From contig CAMZNU010000015.1 of assembly GCA_947313885.1 (NCBI GenBank), positions 1-64,000 of the forward strand: a stretch of DNA of 64,000 nucleotides, given 5' to 3'. The notes under the pieces were generated by a model. It ran no database searches. It was given only the letters and a program-made list of their open reading frames with translations, and was not told where the DNA came from. Shown here piece after piece: positions 26,749-35,569 of this stretch. A program made the translations under genes and the position numbers. Positions within the stretch are counted from its first letter, which is position 1; every line of letters starts with the position of its first letter. Source of the stretch: an uncultured Clostridia bacterium. Lineage in GTDB: Bacteria > Bacillota > Clostridia > Lachnospirales > CAMZNU01.

Positions 26749-27664
26749 CCCACATTTTTTTTAAGTTTTTATCATATACCCCTTCAACTTGTCCAACTTT
26801 TCTTGCATTTGTTAATACTATGTACTTATCAAACGTTTTATTACTTATTAACTCTTTCATTATTTTTTTATTTTTTACATCGTCTATGTTTTTACTATGC
26901 ACCGTTGCTAAAATTTTTACCCCAGCATTTAATAACATGTTTATACTTTTTATATCTTCCTCACTCCCTATCTCATCCACAGCTATCACATTTGGTGACA
27001 TAGATCTTAGCAACATCATCATTCCTAAGCTTTTTGGACAATTTTCTAATACATCTGTCCTACTTCCTAAATCAATTTGCATCTCCCCATTATGTGACGC
27101 ACTTATTTCACTTCTTTCATCTACTACCCCAACTGTTACACCCCGATTACTTATGTTTTTTATTAGATCTCTTAACAATGTAGTTTTTCCACACCCAGGC
27201 GACGATATTATTAATGTATGTCCCATTTCTTTTGAAAAAATATAGGGCATCACTTTATTGCTACACCCTTTAACCTCACGACTTATTCTAATATTCATAC
27301 TCATTATTTCTTTTATACCTTTTATTTTCCCATTTTCGATTATAACTTTTCCCGTGATACCAACTCTATGACCACCCGCTAATGTTAAAAAACCTTTTTT
27401 TATATCTTCTTCTACAGCATAATATGACCTTTTAGTCATAATATCTAAAGTTTGGTTTATATCTTTTTTTGTACACGAATATCCATCTTTTATATTAGTT
27501 GTTAACCCTTTATCTGTTATGTAATATTCATTTTTACCTTTTTTTATTATTAATGCCTTTCCTACTCTTATCCTTATTTCTTCTAAATCTTTAAACCAAT
27601 CACTACTTTTAATTAATTTATTTTTAATTTGCAAACTTACGTTATTTATTATGACATTTTCCAT
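26741..27664 (-). CDS. spoIIIAA: Stage III sporulation ATPase SpoIIIAA
   Basis: A cytoplasmic secretion-type AAA ATPase of 307 aa, the same length as in B. subtilis. The P-loop SSPGCGKTTLLRDLI is near residue 155, and the Walker B-like VIAVDEIGSEED lies near 225. It powers the SpoIIIA-SpoIIQ feeding channel from the mother cell. The start has AAGGAGAAGG. It is the first gene of the operon, and a sigma-E-like promoter precedes it. Confidence 0.95.
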   Translation of the reverse strand: MENVIINNVSLQIKNKLIKSSDWFKDLEEIRIRVGKALIIKKGKNEYYITDKGLTTNIKDGYSCTKKDINQTLDIMTKRSYYAVEEDIKKGFLTLAGGHRVGITGKVIIENGKIKGIKEIMSMNIRISREVKGCSNKVMPYIFSKEMGHTLIISSPGCGKTTLLRDLIKNISNRGVTVGVVDERSEISASHNGEMQIDLGSRTDVLENCPKSLGMMMLLRSMSPNVIAVDEIGSEEDIKSINMLLNAGVKILATVHSKNIDDVKNKKIMKELISNKTFDKYIVLTNARKVGQVEGVYDKNLKKMWGE

Positions 27665-27701
27665 ATCCTTCTCCTTTTACTTTTCTCATTAGTGTTTATA
27701 A

Positions 27702-27731
27702 ATATATATGATGTAGATTACTTTTTTATTC
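27702..27731 (-). promoter_or_regulatory. Candidate sigma-E promoter of spoIIIA
   Basis: On the minus strand GAATAAA (27731-27725), a 14-base spacer and CATATATAT (27710-27702) resemble the sigma-E boxes (KMATATT, CATACANT). They lie about 40 bases before the spoIIIAA start. spoIIIA is a sigma-E operon in B. subtilis. Confidence 0.45.
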
Positions 27732-27856
27732 TTTTAGACTTCCATTATTTTATAGGTTTTTCCTTCATAATATTCCATATAAGTTATCTTTCTTCACATA
27801 ATCAACCTACTCGCATACAATGTTTTATATAAATAATTTGTTATAGGAGGGATTTT

Positions 27857-29119
27857 ATGGGCGAGTTTAATATTACTGGCGGTCACAAATTACATGGCGA
27901 ACTTAAAATTCTAGGTGCTAAAAATTCAATTTTACCTATTCTTGCAGGTACTATTTTAAATAAAGGTGAATCTATTATTAGCAATGTACCTAGACTTTCT
28001 GATACTTTTATTGCTTTAGAAATTTTAGAACATCTAGATTGTACCTATACTTTTGAAAAAGATATTTTAATTATTAATAGTTCTAATGTATCTAATAATG
28101 TTATACCTATAGATCTTGTTCAAAAAATGCGCTCATCTATTATTTTTTTAGGTTCTTTAATTAGCTTATTTGGTTACTGTAAAATTTGCTATCCTGGTGG
28201 TTGCAAGCTTGGTAAACGTCCTATTGATCTCCATCTTGATAATCTGAAAAAATTAGGTGTTACTATTTTAGAAGTTGATGATATTTTAATTTGTACTGCT
28301 AATAAAATTATAGGTGCAGATCTTAACTTAACATTCCCGAGTGTGGGAGCAACAGAAAATTTAATACTTGCTTCTGTTTTTTGCTTAGGTGAAACTAATA
28401 TTATTAATCCCGCTAAAGAACCTGAAATTATCGATCTTGTCCATTTTTTAAATTCTATGGGCTGTAATATACAAGGCGTTGGTACTAATTGCATCACTAT
28501 AAAAGGAGTTTCTTCTTTATATAACTGTGAACATAAAGTTGTTTCTGATAGAATCGTTGCTGGTACTTATTTAGTCGCCGCGGCTATAACTGATGGTTCT
28601 ATTTTATTAGATAATGTTAACATCTCTTATTTACAATCTACTTTAGATGTTCTAAACCAACTTGGTTATTATATTAGATCCTATGAAAAAGACAATAAAG
28701 TTTTTATAACTACTCAAAATAAAAAACTTTCTCTCCCCTTATTAGAAACTAAACCATATCCTGGATTCCCAACAGATATGCAATCTCAATTTATGGCACT
28801 TCTATGTGTATCTAATGGTGTTTCTACTATTAAAGAAACTCTTTTTGAATCTAGAAATATGAATGTTAGTGAACTTAATAAGCTTGGTGCTAATATAATT
28901 ATTGGCGAAAACCAAACTTCTATAATTACAGGTGTTAATAATCTAGTTGGTAATACTGTATATGCTAAAGACTTACGTGGTGGAGCTAGTTTAATTATTG
29001 CCGGGCTTGTAGCATCTGGCGTCACTACTGTGAAAAATTCTGAACACATTGAACGTGGATATGAAGATATCACGCGAGATTTAACCATTTTAAATGGAAA
29101 TATTACGTATTCTAATTAA
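27857..29119 (+). CDS. murA: UDP-N-acetylglucosamine 1-carboxyvinyltransferase MurA
   Basis: Transfers enolpyruvate from PEP to UDP-GlcNAc, the first committed step of peptidoglycan synthesis. It is 420 aa. K22-N23 in ILGAKNSILPILA and the catalytic Cys116 in YPGGCKLGKRPIDLHL are present; this Cys is the fosfomycin target. Later blocks LRGGASLIIAGLVASG and HIERGYEDI are intact. The start has AGGAGGG. It is divergent from spoIIIAA, as often seen for one of two Firmicute murA copies. Confidence 0.95.
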   Translation: MGEFNITGGHKLHGELKILGAKNSILPILAGTILNKGESIISNVPRLSDTFIALEILEHLDCTYTFEKDILIINSSNVSNNVIPIDLVQKMRSSIIFLGSLISLFGYCKICYPGGCKLGKRPIDLHLDNLKKLGVTILEVDDILICTANKIIGADLNLTFPSVGATENLILASVFCLGETNIINPAKEPEIIDLVHFLNSMGCNIQGVGTNCITIKGVSSLYNCEHKVVSDRIVAGTYLVAAAITDGSILLDNVNISYLQSTLDVLNQLGYYIRSYEKDNKVFITTQNKKLSLPLLETKPYPGFPTDMQSQFMALLCVSNGVSTIKETLFESRNMNVSELNKLGANIIIGENQTSIITGVNNLVGNTVYAKDLRGGASLIIAGLVASGVTTVKNSEHIERGYEDITRDLTILNGNITYSN

Positions 29120-29132
29120 TTTTTTTTACAAA

Positions 29133-29165
29133 AAAAAGTAAAGTTCATAATGAACTTTACTTTTT
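29133..29165. terminator. Terminator between convergent murA and the radical SAM gene
   Basis: A 15-bp perfect stem AAAAAGTAAAGTTCA / TGAACTTTACTTTTT with a 3-base loop, usable in both directions. Confidence 0.87.
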
Positions 29166-30027
29166 ATTTTGAAAACCCACACTTTTTACACAATTCTTCT
29201 TCTAAAATATTATTCTCGAATCCTTTTTTTATTTTTAAACTTCTATTTGAATTTATAACGTCTCCTAAATCATCTTTAAAAATATTTCCTAATAAAATAT
29301 CACCGTTATGATCTAAACAGCATGGTACTATATCACCATTTGCTAATATTCCTATTTGTTGTCGTAGTCCATAGCAAGTCCCTTTTTTACGCAATATTTC
29401 ATTTTTTAAATTAGGCCATATAAATTCATACCCTTTACTTAAATATAAATTTTTTAATAACTTTACACCTTTATCTTTTTCCACTTCATCATATTTTTTT
29501 AAATCTACATTAAATTTATTTTTAATGCTATTTAAAATATATTGATTATTATCTGTATTGTTACCATTAAAATTATAATTCCATAATCTTAATTCAAATA
29601 TTATTTCACTTTTTTCTAATGCTACAGCCACTAACTCTAAAATATCCCTCACATATTTTTTAAAGTAAATATTTTTAAAATTTTCACTACTTTGCAATGA
29701 TATGCTAATTTGTCTAATATTTTTATTTTCTAATACTTCCTTTTCATATTTTTTAAGTAGTGTCCCATTTGTCGTCAAATTTATTTTAAAATTATATTTT
29801 TCTATTAATTTTAATATTTCTACAATGTTTTTATGGTACAAAGGTTCACCTTTAATATGCAAAAATATATAATCTGTATATTTACATATTTTTTTTAAAA
29901 TTATATCTATTTCTTTTATATCCATTGATTTTTGTTTTCTATTTCCAATTGCACAAAAACTACAATTCAAATTGCATTCATTAGTTATTTCTATATATAC
30001 ACGTTTAAAAATTTTTTTTGTTTTAAT
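29164..30027 (-). CDS. Radical SAM/SPASM protein with probable ATT start
   Basis: Iron-sulfur enzyme or maturase of unknown substrate. If started at the TTG at 29970 it would lose the first cluster cysteine. Extending the frame upstream gives RVYIEITNECNLNCSFC, a complete CxxxCxxC motif. The only start fitting a ribosome site (AAGAAGGAT, about 7 bases away) is ATT at 30027. The C terminus has a SPASM-like set of cysteines: GTCYGL, DIVPCCLDHNGDILLGN and ELCKKCG. It begins 17 bases after the HD-GYP stop. Confidence 0.8.
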   Translation of the reverse strand: MKTKKIFKRVYIEITNECNLNCSFCAIGNRKQKSMDIKEIDIILKKICKYTDYIFLHIKGEPLYHKNIVEILKLIEKYNFKINLTTNGTLLKKYEKEVLENKNIRQISISLQSSENFKNIYFKKYVRDILELVAVALEKSEIIFELRLWNYNFNGNNTDNNQYILNSIKNKFNVDLKKYDEVEKDKGVKLLKNLYLSKGYEFIWPNLKNEILRKKGTCYGLRQQIGILANGDIVPCCLDHNGDILLGNIFKDDLGDVINSNRSLKIKKGFENNILEEELCKKCGFSK

Positions 30028-30043
30028 TTTCTTATCCTTCTTA

Positions 30044-31159
30044 TTAGTCTCTATATTTTTCCATCGTTTCTTTTATTTTCGGTAATACTTCCATAAATGC
30101 ATCTACTACTACAGGATCAAAATGTTCCCCTTTCTCACGCTCTATTAAACTTATAGCCTCTTCTATTGGCCATATAGCTTTATATACTCGTTTAGACGTT
30201 AGTGCATCAAAAACATCGCATAATGCCACTATTTTTGCATTTATATCTATTTCATCTTTCTTTAAACCTTTTGGATATCCTTTGCCATTATATTTTTCGT
30301 GGTGTTGATATGCTATCTTAGCACCTTCCTTTAGTAGCTGTTTATTACTTCTCATCAACATTTTGTAGCCTTCTTCTGAATGTCTTTTCATTATTTCAAA
30401 TTCGTCTTCTGTAAGAGACCCTCTTTTTTGCAATATCATATCTGGTGTTGATAATTTACCTATATCATGTAATGCTGATGCTTGCGTTAATATTTCTAAC
30501 TTCTCTTCATTTAATCCTATCTGCATGCCTACTAACCTTGCAAATTCTGACACTCTTTTTACATGGCTACCTGTTTCTAAAGATCTTTTTTCACATAACT
30601 CTGTTAATAAAATTATTATCTCTTTTTGTGTTTGCTTAAGCTCTTCTGATAATAGTAATGTTTCTAAATTATTTGCACAATATGCACTTATTACTTTTAA
30701 TAAGACTATGTCCTCTTTTGTAAACCCATCATCGGATACTATCTTATTTATACCTTCTATTATACCTATAACTTCGCCTTTTCTGTTTATTATAGGTTCT
30801 GCTATTAATTCTTTGGTCTCTACTTTTATCATTTTATCTATGCTTTTTGTAAATTTATTTTCTTTATCTGGATTACCTGTTGCCAATCCAACTTTTAACT
30901 TAACACACTTCCCTAATAAACTATTGGCTATATCCAATTCAACTATTTCTAATCTTCTCTTCATTTGAGTATAAATAATGTTTTTTTCGTAATCTATGCT
31001 CCATATTATACACTTCTCCATTCCTATAATATCCCTGCCGAAATCTTCAATATAAGCTAAAGATTGTTCTACACTGTTTGCACATCCTATTTTTTCTATA
31101 TACTCAAACATCATTTTTAATTTTTCTATTTCGGTTAATTCTATAAATTTTTTAGACAT
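30044..31159 (-). CDS. GAF and HD-GYP domain protein, putative cyclic-di-GMP phosphodiesterase
   Basis: A 371-residue cytoplasmic protein. Residues about 20-170 form a GAF-like sensor (ELIAEPIINRKGEVIGIIEGI). The C-terminal HD-GYP domain keeps the metal-site blocks ALHDIGKLSTPDMIL, HSEEGYKML and HHEKYNGKGYPKGLKKDEI. It probably degrades cyclic di-GMP, fitting the PilZ protein encoded in the flagellar operon. The final residues run close to the radical SAM gene, which may be co-transcribed. Confidence 0.88.
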   Translation of the reverse strand: MSKKFIELTEIEKLKMMFEYIEKIGCANSVEQSLAYIEDFGRDIIGMEKCIIWSIDYEKNIIYTQMKRRLEIVELDIANSLLGKCVKLKVGLATGNPDKENKFTKSIDKMIKVETKELIAEPIINRKGEVIGIIEGINKIVSDDGFTKEDIVLLKVISAYCANNLETLLLSEELKQTQKEIIILLTELCEKRSLETGSHVKRVSEFARLVGMQIGLNEEKLEILTQASALHDIGKLSTPDMILQKRGSLTEDEFEIMKRHSEEGYKMLMRSNKQLLKEGAKIAYQHHEKYNGKGYPKGLKKDEIDINAKIVALCDVFDALTSKRVYKAIWPIEEAISLIEREKGEHFDPVVVDAFMEVLPKIKETMEKYRD

Positions 31160-31206
31160 ACCTCACTCCTTTCTTATCCTTTTCTATTTCATTATATCAT
31201 ATATTT

Positions 31207-31251
31207 AATAATAAAAAAAAGACTATTTAAAATAGTCTTTTTTTTATTATT
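31207..31251 (-). terminator. Terminator of the FMN-binding lipoprotein gene
   Basis: A perfect 22-bp stem overlapping the stop codon, with a core AAAAGACTATTT / AAATAGTCTTTT and a U run on the minus transcript. Confidence 0.85.
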
Positions 31252-31711
31252 AATTTAGAGCTTTACTTAAAACGTCTATATGTTCATTTATTGTTATTGT
31301 AACTCCACTTATTGCATCAGTTTTCCCTGTCTCTTCATCATATTCTACATTAATATTTTGTGTTTTTATAATATGTTGACCTAAAAGTTCCATTTGCTCT
31401 ATCCATGTTTTAGTTGATCCTGCAACTGTCATGTCATAATCGCCCTCTTTGACAGCCTCACTTTTTAATCTTCCAAATTCATCGACACCTTCAAAAGATA
31501 TTTCTATAATTTTTCCGTCTTCATCAACTACAACTTCTACAAGATCTTTAAATCCATTATACATATTATACTCGTCACTTTCTGCTGTATAAGTTCCAGC
31601 TGTTAAACCATCTTTTTTTGTTTCTTCTTTTTTTGTTTCTTCTTTACTTCCGCAAGATGCTAACATAGTTAGTAATATTGCACTTAATGCCAATTTAGAT
31701 AATTTTTTCAT
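31250..31711 (-). CDS. FMN-binding domain lipoprotein
   Basis: A secreted 153-residue lipoprotein. The lipobox LASC places Cys 20 as the anchor, followed by a Lys/Glu-rich linker. The FMN-binding domain ends in DAISGVTITINEH, close to the S-G-x-T site at which FMN is covalently attached to threonine by ApbE-type enzymes. Such proteins shuttle electrons outside the membrane in Gram-positive extracellular electron transfer and related systems. No partner gene is nearby. Confidence 0.82.
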   Translation of the reverse strand: MKKLSKLALSAILLTMLASCGSKEETKKEETKKDGLTAGTYTAESDEYNMYNGFKDLVEVVVDEDGKIIEISFEGVDEFGRLKSEAVKEGDYDMTVAGSTKTWIEQMELLGQHIIKTQNINVEYDEETGKTDAISGVTITINEHIDVLSKALN

Positions 31712-31841
31712 TGTTACCCTCCATAATCTTTTCTAAAGTATATTTATATGTTATTATATTATCTATTTTTTGTCAATGTTTTTATAACATATTATTTATT
31801 TTAATTCAATATACTTATTAAAAGTTTTGGAGGCTATAAAT

Positions 31842-32960
31842 ATGTATAATAATTTAATTAAATTTAATAACGGCTCTTTAATTTCTATTTATTTTGAACA
31901 TGGCTCTTTATTTGAATGTTCTTACCTTTCTAATAAATGGGAAACACCTAAAAAGATTTTGGGAAATATTTTAGAGAACTTTTCTGTTTTTGTAAATACA
32001 AATAATACTATTTTTATTTTTTGTCAAAATAATTTAGGCGATGTACTTCTTCTTTCTAATTCATCAGGACTTTGGGTATCTAACACTATGCTTCTGCATC
32101 CTAAAAAAGAGAAAGTGATCCCTATCACTTTTTTTAAAGTTCCTTCTAATGACAATTTTTCTGTCCTTTATTGTTTGCCTTTTGAAAATAGCTATAAAAT
32201 TATGAAGCAAGGTATTTCTAAAAATGGAACTTGGTCTAAACCTATTTTTATTGATTACTGCACACCTCTCAAATATCAACATTTACATATTGTTAATATT
32301 TCTAAAAACCATAACTTGCTTTGTTATAAAATAAAAACTAATTTAACTTCTATTGGCTACAGAGAATTTAATAACAATAAATTTGGTAATTTTTTATCTT
32401 TTTTAGATACTCCTTTTACTATTGTAGATACCTCTTTTTTATTAGCTAACAATACTTTACACAACCTCTCTATCACATCTAGTAACTTGTCTACCCAATT
32501 AACCTATAGACAAAAACATGGTGGCTCATTTTCTAACCCTCTAGTGTTATTTGAAGGTAAATCTTTCAATAAATGTTCATTATTTATTATTAACGATACT
32601 ATTTACTGTTCCTTTGTTTTTTTAGATCATATTTACTTTTTCACATCTACTGATAATGGGTTAACTTTTTCACAAATTAATAAACATCCTCACCATTTTT
32701 CAAACATAACTAAAATTAATTTCATCAATGAATATTCTAATGATACTTTTGTATCAAATGAACTTTATTCTGATTTTTATAATCCTTCTAATATATACTT
32801 TATTACCGATCTATATCCTGATTTTTTTAAACATAACTTAATAGACATTGCTTCTATCGTTAATGATAGTAAACTTTCTACGATAAATAACTTGAAATTA
32901 GAAAATAAAAAACTTTTATCTGAAATAAAGGCTATGAAAAAAAATAAAAATAATAAATAA
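31842..32960 (+). CDS. Unidentified protein, possible beta-propeller with C-terminal coiled coil
   Basis: A 372-residue protein I do not recognise. It has no signal peptide. Aromatic and Asn-rich repeats such as KWETPKKIL, GLWVSNTML, GTWSKPIFI, GSFSNPLVLFEG and TSTDNGLTFSQI recur about every 45-50 residues and resemble blades of sialidase/BNR-type propellers. The last 35 residues are a Lys-rich helix (KLENKKLLSEIKAMKKNK). GGAGG lies before the ATG at 31842; an upstream TTG (31827) overlaps it. The gene is isolated and divergent from the lipoprotein. Confidence 0.75.
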   Translation: MYNNLIKFNNGSLISIYFEHGSLFECSYLSNKWETPKKILGNILENFSVFVNTNNTIFIFCQNNLGDVLLLSNSSGLWVSNTMLLHPKKEKVIPITFFKVPSNDNFSVLYCLPFENSYKIMKQGISKNGTWSKPIFIDYCTPLKYQHLHIVNISKNHNLLCYKIKTNLTSIGYREFNNNKFGNFLSFLDTPFTIVDTSFLLANNTLHNLSITSSNLSTQLTYRQKHGGSFSNPLVLFEGKSFNKCSLFIINDTIYCSFVFLDHIYFFTSTDNGLTFSQINKHPHHFSNITKINFINEYSNDTFVSNELYSDFYNPSNIYFITDLYPDFFKHNLIDIASIVNDSKLSTINNLKLENKKLLSEIKAMKKNKNNK

Positions 32961-33075
32961 TATCGTTCATTTCTTTTCTAATTTTATATTCACCTTTTGC
33001 TCACTAACTACTTTTCCTAACAAAAAATTCTCTTCCATTTAAATTTATATTTAACTATTAATATGCATATTGACT

Positions 33076-33124
33076 GCAAACTAAAAAATGACCACTTTTA
33101 ATAAGTAGTCATTTTTTAGTTTGC
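33076..33124. terminator. Terminator between the unknown protein and the SSB-like gene
   Basis: A 22-bp stem with one weak pair (33076-33097 and 33103-33124), core CTAAAAAATGAC / GTCATTTTTTAG, shared by two convergent genes. Confidence 0.85.
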
Positions 33125-33138
33125 TTTTATTTCTATAT

Positions 33139-33816
33139 TTAGTATTTATCATTGTCGCTTGTTTGTATCTCTTTTTTTTCATCAATTTCTTTTACTTTCT
33201 CCACTCTACTTAATGAAACTTCTAAAGCTATTCTCTCAATAACTTCATCATCACCTTTCTTCTTTTGATATGTTCGGCTTTGTAATCTACCTACAACCTT
33301 TAACCCACTTCCTAATTCTAACATGCTTGTGTATTTTGCATATCTTCCCCACGATATACACGGTATGTAATCTGATTTATTGTATGATCTGTTTACTGCT
33401 ATTAATAAATCACATATTTCTCTTCCAAATGGCGTAGTTCTATAAATAGGTTTTTTACAAATAAACCCATTGAGTTTTATTTGCTGATAATCTTTACTCG
33501 TACTTGTCGATAATTCTATCTTAAATACAAATATTGATAGCAATAATTTATTTTTTTTTTCGACTTCATCGCGTTTATTAAATGATCTTAGTTGACCCTC
33601 TACTTTTATTCGACTACCTACTTTTATTTCACCTATATCTATTAATCTTTCTGATACTATAACTGGTAAAACATCAACTTGTTCACTTAATCTTTGTACT
33701 TCCATTTTAAAAGCATAAAAATTTTCCCCGTATATACCATGACTATATGTACATTCTGTAGCTACTTTCCCTAATAATTTTATTTCATTATTTGTTTCTC
33801 TAATATTATTATCCAT
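33139..33816 (-). CDS. Single-stranded DNA-binding protein-like, two OB folds
   Basis: A 225-residue protein with two tandem OB-fold regions: residues about 10-105 (LGKVATECTYSHGIYGENFY) and 113-205 (LNGFICKKPIYRTTPFGREI, then GSGLKVVGRLQSRTY). The second is close to the SSB core. It lacks the acidic tail tip DDDIPF of canonical SSB, ending instead in a charged stretch. Clostridia carry such proteins besides the main SSB. GGAGAA precedes the start. Its exact DNA role is unknown. Confidence 0.8.
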   Translation of the reverse strand: MDNNIRETNNEIKLLGKVATECTYSHGIYGENFYAFKMEVQRLSEQVDVLPVIVSERLIDIGEIKVGSRIKVEGQLRSFNKRDEVEKKNKLLLSIFVFKIELSTSTSKDYQQIKLNGFICKKPIYRTTPFGREICDLLIAVNRSYNKSDYIPCISWGRYAKYTSMLELGSGLKVVGRLQSRTYQKKKGDDEVIERIALEVSLSRVEKVKEIDEKKEIQTSDNDKY

Positions 33817-33887
33817 AGTATTCTCCTATTCTCAAAATAACCTTTATTCTTTTAAAAGTATATTCTGAATTTGAAAATTTAGAACAA

Positions 33888-34343
33888 TTATATTAGTATT
33901 TTTTTACCTGTTATTAATGCTATGCCTACCAATAATAATATCTCTCCTAATTTTTTATCAAAAGATTTAACTAATAGTTCTTGTTGCACAACTTTTACAC
34001 CTTTTATATTTTTAAAACCTCTTTGGAGAGATATTAAATATTCACCCTTTTCTTTGTTTATGCTAGAATATGTTAACGTTGATTTATCGTTTAGTCCATA
34101 CGTTATAATATGCTCTACATTGTCTACTAGCCCATGCTTGCATTTATAAAGATCACTATTTATGAGCATATATTTACAACCTATTTTTGTTTTTTTATAC
34201 TCTTTTTTACAATTTACTATTACTAAGTCATAGTTAACTTTCTCTATTTTATTTACATCATAACGTTCGACTTCTTCAAATATCTCATTCAATAATTTGT
34301 AAACTTTTTCTTCTTCATATTGTTCTATTATGCATACTTTCAT
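33888..34343 (-). CDS. Conserved hypothetical protein downstream of the motility operon
   Basis: A 151-residue cytoplasmic protein with a possible short hydrophobic C-terminal helix (LGEILLLVGIALITGKKILI). The middle HIITYGLNDKSTLTYSSI resembles a segment seen in Mur-ligase-like small proteins of Clostridia, but the P-loop is missing. I cannot name a function. AGGAGGAG precedes the ATG. Confidence 0.65.
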   Translation of the reverse strand: MKVCIIEQYEEEKVYKLLNEIFEEVERYDVNKIEKVNYDLVIVNCKKEYKKTKIGCKYMLINSDLYKCKHGLVDNVEHIITYGLNDKSTLTYSSINKEKGEYLISLQRGFKNIKGVKVVQQELLVKSFDKKLGEILLLVGIALITGKKILI

Positions 34344-34387
34344 ATTCTCCTCCTTATAATTATTTTGCTTTTAAATAGTTTTTTTAT

Positions 34388-34422
34388 ACAAAAAAAAACT
34401 AGCTCGACTAGTTTTTTTTTGT
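34388..34422 (-). terminator. Terminator after the small YceG-like gene
   Basis: Stem ACAAAAAAAAACTAG / CTAGTTTTTTTTTGT overlapping the stop codon. It is a candidate end of the long motility transcript. Confidence 0.82.
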
Positions 34423-34842
34423 TATTTTTATACTTATTTCCTCTAGCGTGTCATTCTCACTTATTTCATATTTTCCTACTAGTAATTTTCTACTAACTCC
34501 TTTTTCTACGAAATAATCATTTAACTCATCTAGGTCTTTTACTAATCCTGCTTCATATATTTTTTTTGCTATCCCATAAGACGTATCTCCTTGATTTACT
34601 TCTATAATATTTTTTTTAGGGATAGTATTTTCTTTAGGAATAGTATTTTCTTTAGGGATAGTATTTTCTTTCTCGGTATCTATACTTTCTGCGTATAAGT
34701 TTTCTATGCAATCATCCTCTTTATAATTTCCAGTTATACTTTTTATATTCATACTAATAGCCATATACATTCCTACTGTTGATATGATTATTCCTGCACT
34801 TAAGCCAAATAAAAAGTATGCTTTATTATATTTTTTATCCAT
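34408..34842 (-). CDS. Small membrane protein with YceG/LysM-like domain and KENTIP repeats
   Basis: A 144-residue protein with an N-terminal membrane helix (about 9-31), a linker and a C-terminal domain (NQGDTSYGIAKKIYEAGLV onward) resembling the non-catalytic N-terminal domain of MltG. The linker carries three exact KENTIP repeats (58-75). The catalytic MltG domain is missing, so it is not a transglycosylase. It starts 1 base after the DUF6115 gene. Confidence 0.72.
   Translation of the reverse strand: MDKKYNKAYFLFGLSAGIIISTVGMYMAISMNIKSITGNYKEDDCIENLYAESIDTEKENTIPKENTIPKENTIPKKNIIEVNQGDTSYGIAKKIYEAGLVKDLDELNDYFVEKGVSRKLLVGKYEISENDTLEEISIKITKKN
34618..34671 (-). repeat. Three 18-bp repeats encoding KENTIP
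   Basis: Near-identical 18-base units in the linker of the YceG-like protein; a fourth, diverged unit follows (KKNII). Confidence 0.9.
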
Positions 34843-34843
34843 T

Positions 34844-35257
34844 TTATACCTCGCGTAAACTTAATATTAAGTTTACTTCTCTTATCCCTAAATTAAGCTT
34901 TTTGGCGATTTCTACATTTTTTATCCCTTGATCCTCTAATTTATATATTTCTCGTCCTTTTTTACTAATCTTTTTATTAATTATAGTATTTCCTACTTCA
35001 CTTTTTCCTAATATCTTTTTCTCTTTTTCATCTATCAACTTGTACATCTCTAGTAACTCTTCGTACTTCAAATCAAATTCATTAAATATACTATCCCCTA
35101 AACTACTTAACTGCTCGATTTTATCATCGATATCTATATTCTTATCTATTTTTGTATTTTTTACATTATCGCTATTTTTTTTTATTTTAATCCCATATAT
35201 TCCACTTAGTATGCCTAAAACTAAAAATACTATGGCTATTAGTTGTATTTGTAACAT
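34844..35257 (-). CDS. DUF6115-type membrane protein
   Basis: A 137-residue protein with an N-terminal membrane helix (2-22), a coiled linker and a C-terminal helix-turn-helix-like block, GREIYKLEDQGIKNVEIAKK followed by LNLGIREVNLIL. This architecture is the DUF6115 family often found near clostridial motility genes. The C terminus looks like a small DNA-binding or oligomerisation motif, but its function is not known to me. Confidence 0.75.
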   Translation of the reverse strand: MLQIQLIAIVFLVLGILSGIYGIKIKKNSDNVKNTKIDKNIDIDDKIEQLSSLGDSIFNEFDLKYEELLEMYKLIDEKEKKILGKSEVGNTIINKKISKKGREIYKLEDQGIKNVEIAKKLNLGIREVNLILSLREV

Positions 35258-35275
35258 TTTTAGCCTCCCTGCTTC

Positions 35276-35557
35276 TTATACTGATATATCTAACGATATT
35301 TTTTTCTTTTTATCACTTTCTTTTTTTTCTTTTCTATTTTTACTATCATCTCTTTTTTCCTTTAATCTATTATTCAATTTTTTTTCATTTTTACTTTTTT
35401 TTACTACTTTATCTGTTTTTCTTCTTACTTCTTTTTCTTTTTTATTTCCTTCCCCTACATTTAAATTATTCATTTCTGCACTTCTATCTTGTGCTGATTT
35501 ATCCAATTCAAATGTTCTGTGAACCATTGCTTTCATATCTACCGGTGTTATCGACAT
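35276..35557 (-). CDS. Small Lys/Glu-rich protein downstream of fapA
   Basis: A 93-residue hydrophilic protein. The N terminus MSITPVDMKAMVHRTFELDK is regular, and the rest is very Lys-rich and likely disordered or coiled. I do not recognise a domain. A good ribosome site (AAGGAG) and its place 12 bases after fapA support a real gene; small proteins of this kind often occupy this position in Clostridia. Confidence 0.65.
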   Translation of the reverse strand: MSITPVDMKAMVHRTFELDKSAQDRSAEMNNLNVGEGNKKEKEVRRKTDKVVKKSKNEKKLNNRLKEKRDDSKNRKEKKESDKKKKISLDISV

Positions 35558-35569
35558 AATAACATCTCC

